DNA from: Pseudomonas rhizosphaerae
GTDB taxonomy: Bacteria > Pseudomonadota > Gammaproteobacteria > Pseudomonadales > Pseudomonadaceae
Assembly (NCBI RefSeq): GCF_000761155.1
Contig: NZ_CP009533.1
Location: 3,419,001 to 3,483,000, forward strand
Reading direction: 5' to 3'
Length of the DNA: 64,000 nucleotides
The notes below the pieces were generated by a model that was not told the DNA's origin, ran no database searches, and saw only the letters and a program-made list of their open reading frames with translations. Shown here one piece after another: positions 1-8,661 of this stretch. The translations under genes were made by a program, and so were the position numbers. The number at the start of each line of letters is the position of its first letter. Within the stretch, counting starts at the first letter, position 1.

Positions 1-19
1 GGCGCGAGCCGCGTCCGCC
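1..19. repeat. REP element, family A (partial at window edge)
   Basis: The first bases carry the core GCGCGAGCCGCGTCCG, the same palindromic core seen near 4015, 8559, 8622 and 33899. The left part lies outside the window. It sits just downstream of the cupin gene stop, the usual position for Pseudomonas REP sequences. Confidence 0.6.
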
Positions 20-31
20 GGTCACACCGTC

Positions 32-742
32 TCAACTCAATATGCAAAACACCTTGCGCACCGTCTGCGTGCTGGCCCAGGCATTGGTCGCGCCTGCCGG
101 CACCACCACGACCTCCCCTGCGTTCACCGTGCACGCCTCGCCCTGCTCGGGCGACAGGGTCACAGCCCCTTCCAGAATGAACATCAGCTCGCTGTAGCCC
201 GGCTGCACCTGCTTGCGCGCATAGGCCTCGCACTGCCACAGACCGATGCGCAGGTTCGCCGCGCTGAACAGCGTTGTGCTCCAGGCCTTGGGGGTCGGGG
301 TGAGCAGCACCGTGGCGGCCGGTGGATCGCTGGGCGGTAGCAGCTGCGCGAAATCGATCTTCAGCGGCTTCGTCGGCATGTCGGTGCTCGGCACCAAGCC
401 TGGAAAAGCCATGAACAGGCGGCGTAGCTGCCCACGGTGCTGCCAGCGCACCGCGATGCCACGGGGCACCACGAAACAATCGCCGGCCTTCAGGCGCAGG
501 TCGAAACCCTCGCCTTGCAGGGTCAACTCGCCGGCTTCGACGATCCCCAGTTCGACCCAAGGAAAATCCTCGATCGACAGGTTGGCCCCGACGCTGGTCG
601 AGGCACCCACCGCATAGCCATTGTGGGCGTCATGAAAGTGCACGGTGCGCCCGGCCGCCAGTGGGTCGTCCTGCAAGGCAAAGGCTGCCAAGGGCAATTG
701 GCGGTCGAGAGGGGGCTGTGAATAATGCAGGATCGGGGGCAT
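32..742 (-). CDS. Cupin-domain protein
   Basis: This encodes a 236-residue soluble protein with two cupin-like halves. The first (about residues 60-105) has the pattern VELGIVEAGELTL...GDCFVVPRG. The second (about 165-230) has GYSELMFILEGAVTL...AGEVVVVPAG. It resembles sensor or enzyme cupins that accompany amino acid and amine catabolic genes; no catalytic chemistry can be assigned from sequence. It is the last gene of a minus-strand group with the FAD oxidoreductase (30-bp gap) and the HAD hydrolase, so it is probably co-transcribed with them. The metal-binding histidines typical of cupin enzymes are not obvious, which favours a binding or regulatory role. Confidence 0.75.
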   Translation of the reverse strand: MPPILHYSQPPLDRQLPLAAFALQDDPLAAGRTVHFHDAHNGYAVGASTSVGANLSIEDFPWVELGIVEAGELTLQGEGFDLRLKAGDCFVVPRGIAVRWQHRGQLRRLFMAFPGLVPSTDMPTKPLKIDFAQLLPPSDPPAATVLLTPTPKAWSTTLFSAANLRIGLWQCEAYARKQVQPGYSELMFILEGAVTLSPEQGEACTVNAGEVVVVPAGATNAWASTQTVRKVFCILS

Positions 743-772
743 AGGGCTCGTCTTGGCAATGAAGTGGGCGGC

Positions 773-2056
773 TCAGCGGCCGATGGCATCCAGCAGTTGT
801 TGCCAACCGGCGGCTAGGCGTACACCGGGCGCGCGGAAGGCATGCAGGGGGATGGGTTTGAAGGTATCGCCCGCCAGCAGGCCCAACTGCACCGGCTCGC
901 CGGCCGTCATGGCAGCCAGTTGCTTGCCCATGTAGGTGGACATCGCCACACCGCCGCCGTTGTAGCCGATGGCATAGAAACTGCGCGGATCCAGTTGGCC
1001 GGCGTGGGGCAAGTAATCGAGGGTCATGGCCACCAGCCCCGACCAGCGAAACGTCACGGGCTGGTCACGCAGGATCGGGAACACCACACCCATGCTGCGT
1101 TGCAGGGTGGCGAAGGCGCTGTCCGAATCGTCCTTGCCGAACGCACCGCGGCCGCCGAAGATCAACCGGTCGCCGATCACCCGGAACCAGCGCAGCATGC
1201 GCTTGGTGTCGCCACAGACCTGACCACCGGGCATTAGTTTGGCCAGCACATCCACGGGCAGTGGCGCAGTCGCGATGATGGCGCTGCGAAACGGAATCAG
1301 CCGTCGGTGCAGGGTGTCGGTCGCGGCGCTCTGGTCGGAATAGCCATTGGTGGCATACACCACCTGTTTGGCACTGACCCGCCCCTGGGGCGTCTGCACG
1401 ATCACCCGGTCGCCCTCTTGGCGAACCTGCAACGCCGGGCTGTTGATGAATATCTTTACGCCCCGTTCGTGCAAGCTGTTGGCCATGCCACGGGCGTAGT
1501 TGAGCGGGTGGATACCGCCCGCCTTGGGCGTCAGCAGCCCACCGTGGAAAATGCTCGAGCCGGTCATTTCCCTTACCTGGTCGGCATCGATCATGCGTGA
1601 TGATTCGCCGCCGGTTTCACGCTTGATCCACTCAGCGGTGTTGCGCAGCCCGGTCAGGGCGAGCTCGTTATGGGCCGCAGCGATATGCCCGCCCATGTGC
1701 AACTGGGCGTCCTCGATGCCCAGGCTTTCGACCATTTCCACCAGGCTGTCCACAGCGGCATAGCCGGTGCGGTACATGTGCAACGCGGTGCCGCGGTCGA
1801 AGCGCTGCATCAGGGCAGGAAAGCCGACGCGAAACTTGGGCGACACCACGCCGCCGTTCCGGCCGCTGGCCCCCCAGGCCAAGGTGTTAGCCTCCAGAAT
1901 CAACGGCTCGCGACCGCTCAGGGCAATGTGATGCGCCGCCGAGAGCCCGGTGTAGCCGGCGCCGACGATCACCACATCGCACTGCCGGTCGCCCTGCAGC
2001 GCCTGCAGTGCCGGCCCCGGTCGGGCGGTGGCCGCCCACAAACTCTTCACAGTCAT
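773..2056 (-). CDS. FAD-dependent amine oxidoreductase (DadA/PuuB-like)
   Basis: This 427-residue protein belongs to the DAO family of FAD oxidoreductases. The N-terminal dinucleotide-binding motif is VVIVGAGYTGLSAA (about residues 28-41), followed by the GASGRNGG segment typical of gamma-glutamylputrescine oxidase-like and glycine oxidase-like enzymes. A C-terminal YNGGGVAMSTYMGK block lies near the flavin. It probably oxidises a secondary or primary amine to an aldehyde or imine. The substrate is unknown, but the neighbouring aldehyde dehydrogenase and PotD-like binding protein fit polyamine or amino-acid derivatives. A GGAAA ribosome-binding site precedes the ATG. It lies between the HAD hydrolase (46-bp gap) and the cupin gene on the same strand. 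Confidence 0.85.
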   Translation of the reverse strand: MTVKSLWAATARPGPALQALQGDRQCDVVIVGAGYTGLSAAHHIALSGREPLILEANTLAWGASGRNGGVVSPKFRVGFPALMQRFDRGTALHMYRTGYAAVDSLVEMVESLGIEDAQLHMGGHIAAAHNELALTGLRNTAEWIKRETGGESSRMIDADQVREMTGSSIFHGGLLTPKAGGIHPLNYARGMANSLHERGVKIFINSPALQVRQEGDRVIVQTPQGRVSAKQVVYATNGYSDQSAATDTLHRRLIPFRSAIIATAPLPVDVLAKLMPGGQVCGDTKRMLRWFRVIGDRLIFGGRGAFGKDDSDSAFATLQRSMGVVFPILRDQPVTFRWSGLVAMTLDYLPHAGQLDPRSFYAIGYNGGGVAMSTYMGKQLAAMTAGEPVQLGLLAGDTFKPIPLHAFRAPGVRLAAGWQQLLDAIGR

Positions 2057-2102
2057 AGCCGGTTTCCACGAGTGGCGGCGCTCCAGATGAGCGCCGCGGT
2101 TG

Positions 2103-2807
2103 TCAGCCCAGTTCCTGCTCGACCGCGTCGGCCAGTTGCGCCAGCGAGGTGAAATGGTAGTGCGGTTTGGTGTGCTCGGATTCCAGAGTGCCGCCGCTGC
2201 CTTTCTGCGCGTGGCGACGCTCGATCCAGCAGGTCTGGTAGCCCAGGCGCATGGCTACGCCAATGTCGTGGTATTGGCTCTGGGCGACGTGGAGGATTTC
2301 TTCGAAGACGATGCCCTGCGTGGCCAGTACGCCCCGGGTGTAGGCGAAGAACTGCGGATCGGGCTTCTCGAAGCGCACGTCGTCGACCGTCACGCGCACA
2401 TCGAAGGGCTCGTCGAGGGTCTTGGCCATGTGGTTCAGGGCCCAAATCTGCGAGTTGGTGGTGGCCACCAGCTTGAAGTGCTTGTGCAGACGCTTGAGCG
2501 CCTCGATCGAATCCGGGAAGGCCGGGAAGTTCTCCACCGCCAGGGCCAGGCCGCGAGCGTATTCGTCGTTGTCTGGCAAGCCGAGCTTGTTGGCGATCAA
2601 GTGGTAGCAGCGCTCCAGGTCGTCCGGCCACCAGCCCGAATCGGGCATCGCACGGGCTTCGCGGTAGGCCTTGAGGATGTCGTCGTCGCTGCACGCCTTG
2701 CCCGCTTCACCGGCCACTTCGCGCACATGGTTGAGGATGCCGGCTTCGAAATCGATCAGGGTGCCGACGACATCGAACGTCAGGGCTTTGAACTGCTTGA
2801 ATGACAT
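2103..2807 (-). CDS. HAD hydrolase, haloacid dehalogenase type II-like
   Basis: This is a 234-residue HAD-superfamily protein. The nucleophile motif is TFDVVGTLIDFE near the N-terminus, with a helical cap, the motif II segment ATTNSQ, a lysine in FEKPDP (motif III) and a final acidic region near HVAQSQYHDIG. It resembles L-2-haloacid dehalogenase type II proteins, but such proteins in catabolic clusters often act on other substrates, so dehalogenation is only a family label. The ATG at 2807 is chosen because GGAG lies 8 bases upstream; a longer reading frame exists but lacks a ribosome-binding site. It heads the minus-strand HAD-FAD oxidase-cupin group. Confidence 0.8.
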   Translation of the reverse strand: MSFKQFKALTFDVVGTLIDFEAGILNHVREVAGEAGKACSDDDILKAYREARAMPDSGWWPDDLERCYHLIANKLGLPDNDEYARGLALAVENFPAFPDSIEALKRLHKHFKLVATTNSQIWALNHMAKTLDEPFDVRVTVDDVRFEKPDPQFFAYTRGVLATQGIVFEEILHVAQSQYHDIGVAMRLGYQTCWIERRHAQKGSGGTLESEHTKPHYHFTSLAQLADAVEQELG

Positions 2808-2946
2808 AGGGCGCTCCACAGGATGAACCAAGGGAAGATGCAAGGTGTGGTTCAATTATCAGCCGGGTGAATCGCCATATGTTCTGTTTTGTCCTTACCT
2901 CAGGGCATAACCTACCGTTTTTCCCGCCCTCGCGGCATACCTGGGT

Positions 2947-3894
2947 TCAGGACGCCTCGGCGATCTTCTTGACCAGGCTAAACTGGGGGTAAAGCGCATC
3001 GATTCGCGCGATGTCCGCCTGCATCTCTTCGATGATCCACTGGCGTACGCTGTCGACGATCGGCCGGCTCGGGCGGTTGGCCGGAGTCACCAGGCAGCAG
3101 CGCCGGGCACTGACGGTCACCGCATCGCCCACCGGCAGCAGTTGCCCGTTGGCCAGGCAGTGCGACACCACGTTGAGCCAGCCCAGCGCCATACCCTGGC
3201 CGAGCAGGGCCGCCTGCACGACCACGGCATAGTCGGAAAACACCAGGGCACTGTCGGTGCGTCCGCCCTGGTCGAAAGGCGCAGCCCAGGTGCGGTCCTG
3301 GTTGTCCATGTGGATCAGCGCAGGCGTTGCGCTTTTGCCCTTGCCGCCCGGCACTGCGGAGCGGTACTGGGGGCTGCATACTGGCAGGGTGATCTCGGGC
3401 AGGACCAGGCAGTCTGCGGCTTTCACGCTACCGACGTCGAGGTAACGCATGCCCAGGTCGACGTCCATCAACGGCCCGCCGATGCGTCCGGACATCAGCT
3501 GGTAGCGCATGTCGACCGTGGGAAAACGCTCGCTGAAACGGCTCATGCGCGGCATCAGCCAGTGGGTGGTGAACGCGGTGGACACCGACAGGGTGATGGT
3601 TTCCATACCCGTGGCGCGGGCAGAGATTTCGCTGATGGCCGACTCGATGGTGTCGAAGCCTTCCTGAACCCGGCGATAGAGGATAGTCCCGCTTTCGGTG
3701 AGCCGCGCGCCGCCACGAACGCGCTCGAACAGCTGCACCCCGAGGTGATCTTCCAGCCGCGAGAGCATGCGGCTGACCGCAGGTTGGCTGACGCACAGCT
3801 CGTCGGCCGCACGTGTAAAACTGCCGCAACGCGCCGCCGCCTCGAAAACGAACAAGGAGCCGGAACTGGGCAGCTTTCTACGAAGGTTGGACAT
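2947..3894 (-). CDS. LysR-family transcriptional regulator
   Basis: This 315-residue LysR-type regulator has an N-terminal winged helix-turn-helix (residues about 8-65, with the family signature FTRAADELCVSQPAVSRMLSRLE). An effector-binding domain of periplasmic-binding-protein fold follows (about 95-300). The helix-turn-helix resembles GcvA-type members. It is divergent from the aldehyde dehydrogenase gene (start 4091) and points toward the HAD-FAD oxidase-cupin genes, so it plausibly controls the amine-catabolism cluster. The inducer cannot be inferred. A GCATAAACTCAGGTC stretch lies just before the start on the coding strand. Confidence 0.88.
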   Translation of the reverse strand: MSNLRRKLPSSGSLFVFEAAARCGSFTRAADELCVSQPAVSRMLSRLEDHLGVQLFERVRGGARLTESGTILYRRVQEGFDTIESAISEISARATGMETITLSVSTAFTTHWLMPRMSRFSERFPTVDMRYQLMSGRIGGPLMDVDLGMRYLDVGSVKAADCLVLPEITLPVCSPQYRSAVPGGKGKSATPALIHMDNQDRTWAAPFDQGGRTDSALVFSDYAVVVQAALLGQGMALGWLNVVSHCLANGQLLPVGDAVTVSARRCCLVTPANRPSRPIVDSVRQWIIEEMQADIARIDALYPQFSLVKKIAEAS

Positions 3895-4014
3895 GACCTG
3901 AGTTTATGCCTGGGAAAACTATTAGTAAATTGCCGTGACGCCGAAACCCTTCCTATCCTGACCACCAGCCTGACACGTCGGCGACACACGCGGTGTGCCT
4001 GACCAACCGCACAA

Positions 4015-4043
4015 ACCCGGACGCGGCTCGCGCCGCTGCTACG
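4015..4043. repeat. REP element, family A
   Basis: The palindromic core GGACGCGGCTCGCGCCGCTG lies between the LysR gene and the aldehyde dehydrogenase. It falls inside an apparent in-frame N-terminal extension of the aldehyde dehydrogenase reading frame, which argues that translation starts downstream of it. Confidence 0.75.
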
Positions 4044-4090
4044 GGTACCAGGGGGCATCGGCTTTTTTTATCACGGGTGGAGAGCGACTT

Positions 4091-5518
4091 TTGGACAACG
4101 CGTTGAAGTTCTATATAGACGGGCAATGGGTCGAGCCCTCCGGCGCGCGCCGCCTGGCGGTGATCAACCCGGCCACCGAGCAGGCCTTTGCCGAAATCGC
4201 CTTGGGTGAGCAGGCCGACGTCGATGTCGCCGTTGCAGCAGCGCGGCGGGCCTTCACTGAATTTGCCTTTACCACTCCAACCGAGCGCAAGGCGCTGCTC
4301 GAACGGATTCTCGAGTCCTTCATGGCCCGCTACGACGACATCGCCGCGGCCATCATGCAGGAGGTCGGCGCGCCCCAGGCCTTGGCCCATGACTGGCAGG
4401 CCGGCATCGGCAAGCGTCACCTGGAGCAGATGCTGCGCACCCTGGACAGCTTCGAGTTTCGCAAGACGCGCGGCACCACCCTGATCAACCAGGAACCGGT
4501 TGGCGTGGTGGCCTTGATCACCCCCTGGAACTGGCCGATCAACCAGATCGCCTGCAAGGTGGCGCCGGCATTGGCAGCCGGGTGCACCTTGGTGCTCAAG
4601 CCCAGCGAGATCGCGCCGATCAACGCGATCATTTTCGCCGAAGTACTGCACAGCGCCGGGGTGCCCGCAGGCGTGTTCAACCTGATCAATGGCGACGGCC
4701 CAGACGTGGGTGCGGCGCTGGCCAGCCATCCCGACGTGGACATGGTGTCGTTCACAGGCTCCACCAGAGCGGGTGTGGAAGTGGCGCGGCTGGCCGCGCC
4801 GACGGTCAAGCGTGTGCATCAGGAACTGGGCGGCAAGTCGGCGAATATCCTGCTTGATGACGTGGACCTGCACGCCGCCGTGACGGCGGGAGTCAACGGA
4901 TGCTTTGGCAACAGCGGCCAGTCCTGCAATGCGCCGACGCGCATGCTGGTGCCCGCCGCGCTGCACGATCAGGCCGTGGCTATTGCTCGCCAGGCGGCAT
5001 CGACCCATCGAGTCGGCGTGCCCGACGATCCGTCGACCACCCTGGGCCCGGTCATCAGTGACCGGCAATACCAGGCGATCCAGCGGATGATCGCCCTGGG
5101 CATCGACGAAGGCGCGCAGTTGGTGTGTGGCGGTCTGGGTCGGCCCGCCGGACTGGACACTGGGTACTACGTACAGCCGACGATCTTCGCCGGGGTGGAT
5201 GCGCAGATGACCATTGCCCGCGAAGAGATCTTCGGCCCAGTGCTGGTGATCCAGCCGTATACCGATGAACAGGATGCGGTGCGTATGGCCAACGACAGCG
5301 TGTTCGGGCTGGCGGCGTACGTGCAGTCGGCCAGCCAGGAACGGGCTCGCTCGGTTGCCCTGCAAATGCGCGCCGGGAGTGTCTACATCAACTACCCAAG
5401 CTGGGATCCCGCAGCCCCGTTCGGGGGTTACAAGCAGTCCGGCAATGGCCGCGAATATGCCGAATGGGGCCTGGAAGCGTTTCTGGAGGTGAAGGGTATC
5501 GTCGGCTGGGGGGCCTGA
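4091..5518 (+). CDS. NAD(P)-dependent aldehyde dehydrogenase
   Basis: This is a 475-residue ALDH-superfamily enzyme that oxidises an aldehyde to its acid. The Rossmann-domain motif TPWNWP, the general-base glutamate in HQELGGKSAN and the catalytic cysteine in NSGQSCNAPTR are all present. I place the start at TTG 4091 because GGAGAG lies 6 bases upstream and the upstream open frame runs through a REP element. Translation from TTG gives the normal family N-terminus (FYIDGQWVEP). It is transcribed away from the LysR gene. It probably acts after the neighbouring amine oxidase or GMC oxidoreductase; the substrate is unknown. Confidence 0.9.
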   Translation: MDNALKFYIDGQWVEPSGARRLAVINPATEQAFAEIALGEQADVDVAVAAARRAFTEFAFTTPTERKALLERILESFMARYDDIAAAIMQEVGAPQALAHDWQAGIGKRHLEQMLRTLDSFEFRKTRGTTLINQEPVGVVALITPWNWPINQIACKVAPALAAGCTLVLKPSEIAPINAIIFAEVLHSAGVPAGVFNLINGDGPDVGAALASHPDVDMVSFTGSTRAGVEVARLAAPTVKRVHQELGGKSANILLDDVDLHAAVTAGVNGCFGNSGQSCNAPTRMLVPAALHDQAVAIARQAASTHRVGVPDDPSTTLGPVISDRQYQAIQRMIALGIDEGAQLVCGGLGRPAGLDTGYYVQPTIFAGVDAQMTIAREEIFGPVLVIQPYTDEQDAVRMANDSVFGLAAYVQSASQERARSVALQMRAGSVYINYPSWDPAAPFGGYKQSGNGREYAEWGLEAFLEVKGIVGWGA

Positions 5519-5519
5519 A

Positions 5520-5612
5520 ACACCGCGGCGCCCCTTTCGCGGCCACGGACCGCTCCCACGGTTCATTTCAGGCCAACTGTGGGAGCGGTCATCGGCCGCG
5601 AATCAGGCACCG
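5520..5612. repeat. Inverted pair of REP elements, family C
   Basis: Two opposed copies of a GGAGCGGT...GGCCGCGAA palindrome face each other (about 5536-5559 and 5581-5602). They lie between the convergent ends of the aldehyde dehydrogenase and GMC oxidoreductase genes. The large cruciform could act as a bidirectional terminator. Confidence 0.7.
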
Positions 5613-5636
5613 CAAGCTATCTGAAGAAGTGCGGTG

Positions 5637-7310
5637 TCACCCCGCCTTGATCAGATCCGCGATGCGTTCGGCCATCATGATGGTCGGCACGTTGGTGTTG
5701 GCGCACGGAATCGCCGGTATCAGCGACGCATCGCACACCCGCAACCCCGTTACGCCGATCACTCGGCCATCGCCCAAGGTCACGGCCTGGGGATCGTCCA
5801 ACCGGCCCATGCGGCAGGTGCCCGACGGATGCCAGGTGCCACCCACATTGGTTCGCACGAATTCGCTCAATGCGCGATCGTCGGCCAGCAGCTTGTCCAG
5901 CGTCACCCCCTGGGTCACCAAGCCACGCACCACCCACCCGCGCAACGGCCCGGCAATATCCAGCAGCAGGCTCAACACCCCGCGCTGCAGGGCATTGAAG
6001 CGCCCCGGCATCGCCACCTTGGCCACCCTGGGCGAGTAGCTGGATGGAAACACCACGGTGCGCAGAGGATCCAGGCCCGGTGCCGACAACGTCTCGGCGC
6101 CCATGCGTACGGCCTGCTTCAAACGCTGCAGGTCGCGTGCTTCGGACAGCATCGAAAAACGGACATCCGGTTCCTGCAACGGATCCAGCGACGTCACCTG
6201 CACCCGCCCCCGCGAGTAGGATTTATTGACCCAGAAAAACATCGTGCCCAACCGGTAACCCACCGAATGCCAGCCGGAGCGCGACAGGATCGCCCCGTGC
6301 ATGTCACCCGGCACGGTGCCCGGCAACCCGGATGAGAAGCGTACGATCGCCTGTTCGTGATGCTCGTCGACGTGCGGCGTGCGCCCTTGTGTCGTCAACA
6401 GCGCCGACACGGCGATCGACGGGTGCTCCATCAGGTTGCCGCCTACGCCTGGCCGGTCGGCCACCAGCGGCACGCCCAAGTCCAGCAGTTGGTCCAGCGG
6501 CCCTACCCCGCTGCGGATCAACAGCGCCGGACTGTGGATCGCTCCGGCGCAGACGATCACTTCCTGCGCCTGCACTTCCTCCACCGCGCCAGCCCGGTCC
6601 AGCAGCCGAGCACCGACCGCCTGGGTACCGCGGAACAACACACGGTCCACTACACACTCGGTACGCAGCGTCAGGTTGGGCCGCGCACGAACCTCGTCGG
6701 TGAGGTAGCACACCGACACCGGAATCCGCTCGCCCTGCTCGCTTACCCCGATGGCGCCGACGTAGACGCCGTCCTGCCATTCTCCGTTCTGGTCTGGGCG
6801 GGTGGGCAAGCCGCGAGAAGCCAACACCCCCATGACCCCCTTGACGAAGGGCGACAGGAACGCCGGTGCCGTACGCCGGATGCGCACCGGCCCGGCATCA
6901 CCGTGCAAGGGTCCGGTGAAATCACAGTCGGTTTCCAGCTTGCGAAAGTACGGCAGGCAGCTGGCCCAGCTCCAGCCCTCGGCGCCCAGCCGTCCCCACT
7001 CATCGTAGTCGTCCGGCGCACCGCGGTTGGTCATCAGCGCGTTGATCGCCGAGCCACCCCCGAGCAGGCGCGCCTGCTCGTAGCGACGGCTGCCTTGGGC
7101 GGCCATGCGTGCAGTCAGGCGCTGCCAGATGTTGCGCTCATCCAGATAAGCTCGGCCCGGATAACGGCTGGCGATGGTCGCTGGCATCTTGCCCGGCGCA
7201 ATGTCGCGCCCAGCCTCCACCAGGCACACGCGCTTGTTCGGGTCTTCGGACAGCCGCGCGGCCAGCACGCAGCCCGCGCTGCCGCCGCCCAGAATCAGAT
7301 AGTCGATCAC
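5637..7310 (-). CDS. GMC-family FAD oxidoreductase (choline dehydrogenase-like)
   Basis: This is a 557-residue glucose-methanol-choline oxidoreductase that oxidises an alcohol to an aldehyde. The N-terminal FAD motif is YLILGGGSAGCVLAARLSE, followed by the GMC signature region with GGGSAINALMTNRG (about residues 78-91). The C-terminal active site has WHPSGTCRMG with the catalytic histidine, and an asparagine (ANTNVPTIM) at the second position, as in choline dehydrogenase-type members. It is 13 bp downstream of the PotD-like binding protein gene on the same strand, so the two are probably co-transcribed. That suggests the bound solute is an alcohol or amino alcohol processed by this enzyme and then by the aldehyde dehydrogenase. 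Confidence 0.88.
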   Translation of the reverse strand: MIDYLILGGGSAGCVLAARLSEDPNKRVCLVEAGRDIAPGKMPATIASRYPGRAYLDERNIWQRLTARMAAQGSRRYEQARLLGGGSAINALMTNRGAPDDYDEWGRLGAEGWSWASCLPYFRKLETDCDFTGPLHGDAGPVRIRRTAPAFLSPFVKGVMGVLASRGLPTRPDQNGEWQDGVYVGAIGVSEQGERIPVSVCYLTDEVRARPNLTLRTECVVDRVLFRGTQAVGARLLDRAGAVEEVQAQEVIVCAGAIHSPALLIRSGVGPLDQLLDLGVPLVADRPGVGGNLMEHPSIAVSALLTTQGRTPHVDEHHEQAIVRFSSGLPGTVPGDMHGAILSRSGWHSVGYRLGTMFFWVNKSYSRGRVQVTSLDPLQEPDVRFSMLSEARDLQRLKQAVRMGAETLSAPGLDPLRTVVFPSSYSPRVAKVAMPGRFNALQRGVLSLLLDIAGPLRGWVVRGLVTQGVTLDKLLADDRALSEFVRTNVGGTWHPSGTCRMGRLDDPQAVTLGDGRVIGVTGLRVCDASLIPAIPCANTNVPTIMMAERIADLIKAG

Positions 7311-7323
7311 GCTTGCGGCCGCC

Positions 7324-8361
7324 TTACTGGACGAATTTCAACCAGCGGTCCTTGGCGGCAATGCCTTCGGCCGACGACCACCACTCTTCGGACATCAGCG
7401 CCTGCTTGGCGGCGTTTTCCGGCGAGCTGGGCAGCTCTTTGCCCCGTTCGGCGCTGAGCTTGCCGGTGGCGAAGGCAGCAGGGTTGCCCGGTCCGTAGTC
7501 GATGTATTTGGGCAAGTCGGCCTGCAGCTCGGGCGACACGGCGGTGTCGACGAACTTGACCGCCTGGGCCAGGTTCGGCGCGTTCTTGAGGATGCACAAC
7601 TGGGTGTTCTGCAAGATGCCATCGTTGTAGGTGAAGTCGACATCGGCGTTGTCTTTCTTCACCGCGCCCACGCGGCCGTTCCAGATCATCAGCATGTCCA
7701 CTTCGCCGTCGTTGAGCAGCTGGGCCGATTGCCCGCCCGAACTCCACCACACGGCAATGTCCGGCTTGATCTGGGCCAGGCGTTTGTAGGCGCGGTCGAC
7801 GTCCAGGGGATAGAGCTTGTCGCGCGGCACGCCATCGGAAATCAACGCAGCTTCCAGGGTGCCCATGGGGTCGTTGCGCAAAGCGCGAGTGCCGGGGAAA
7901 TCCTTGACGTTCCAGAAGTCGGCCCAGCTCTGCGGCACTTTCTTCAAAGACTTGGTGTTGTAGCCCAGTACCGAGGAATAGAACTCGTAGGCCACCGAAT
8001 AAGGCGTGCGATAGGCTTCGGGCATGCCCTTGACGTTGGGCATCTTGGCCAGGTCCAACGGTTCGATCAGGCCTTCGCGGCCGCCGCGGATGCAGTTCGA
8101 AGGTGGGGTGTCGATCACGTCCCACACCGGCTTGCCGGTTTCGCCCTGGGCCTTGACCATGGGCCATGCGTCCGGAACGCTGTCCTGCTTGATGGTGATG
8201 CCGAGCAACTTGGCGGCGGGGTCGAGGATGGCCTTGGTCTGCGCTTCCTGGTACACGCCACCTTGGGAGACGAAGGTAATCTGCTCGGCCTGGGCGCTGG
8301 TGGTGCACGCCATGGCTACGTACAACAGGGATAGGACAGAACCGAAAGACAAGGTTTTCAT
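7324..8361 (-). CDS. Periplasmic substrate-binding protein, PotD/PotF-like
   Basis: This is a 345-residue ABC-transporter solute-binding protein of the spermidine/putrescine type. The N-terminus is a signal peptide (about 1-25, cleavage after AQA), and the mature part starts with EQITFVSQGGVYQEAQ. The ligand could be a polyamine, amino alcohol or similar amine. No ATPase or permease gene accompanies it in this window, so its membrane partners are either left of the window or elsewhere. It is the first gene of a two-gene unit with the GMC oxidoreductase. Confidence 0.85.
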   Translation of the reverse strand: MKTLSFGSVLSLLYVAMACTTSAQAEQITFVSQGGVYQEAQTKAILDPAAKLLGITIKQDSVPDAWPMVKAQGETGKPVWDVIDTPPSNCIRGGREGLIEPLDLAKMPNVKGMPEAYRTPYSVAYEFYSSVLGYNTKSLKKVPQSWADFWNVKDFPGTRALRNDPMGTLEAALISDGVPRDKLYPLDVDRAYKRLAQIKPDIAVWWSSGGQSAQLLNDGEVDMLMIWNGRVGAVKKDNADVDFTYNDGILQNTQLCILKNAPNLAQAVKFVDTAVSPELQADLPKYIDYGPGNPAAFATGKLSAERGKELPSSPENAAKQALMSEEWWSSAEGIAAKDRWLKFVQ

Positions 8362-8661
8362 GGCAAATCATCCTGGGGGTAGATTAATTCGGCAGCGACA
8401 AAAACCTCGACGGGTAGCCCATGTTTGCACCGGTTCTGTATTTTTGTTCGACCGAGCGGGATCGCTGGAAGGTACAAGACGACACGCCAGAACGACAATG
8501 CACCATTAGTCAGTACCACCATGATTTCAGGTTATGAATCCCAGTCACCCATACCCCCTGTAGCAGCGGCGCGAGCCGCGTCACCAACGCCGCAGTACAC
8601 CTGACCCACCGCTTGGAGGCCGGACGCGGCTCGCGCCGCTGCTACAGGACGCAGGTGCCAG
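8362..8661. other. Intergenic region with REP pair
   Basis: This 300-bp gap lies between the binding-protein gene and a LysR gene, both on the minus strand. Its left part presumably holds the promoter of the binding-protein gene. The right part is taken by an inverted pair of family A REP elements (8559-8582 and 8622-8646). I see no gene in it. Confidence 0.6.
8559..8646. repeat. Inverted pair of REP elements, family A
   Basis: The sequence TGTAGCAGCGGCGCGAGCCG and its reverse complement face each other about 40 bp apart, downstream of the LysR gene at 8662. The opposed arrangement is the classic BIME-type pair. Confidence 0.8.
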
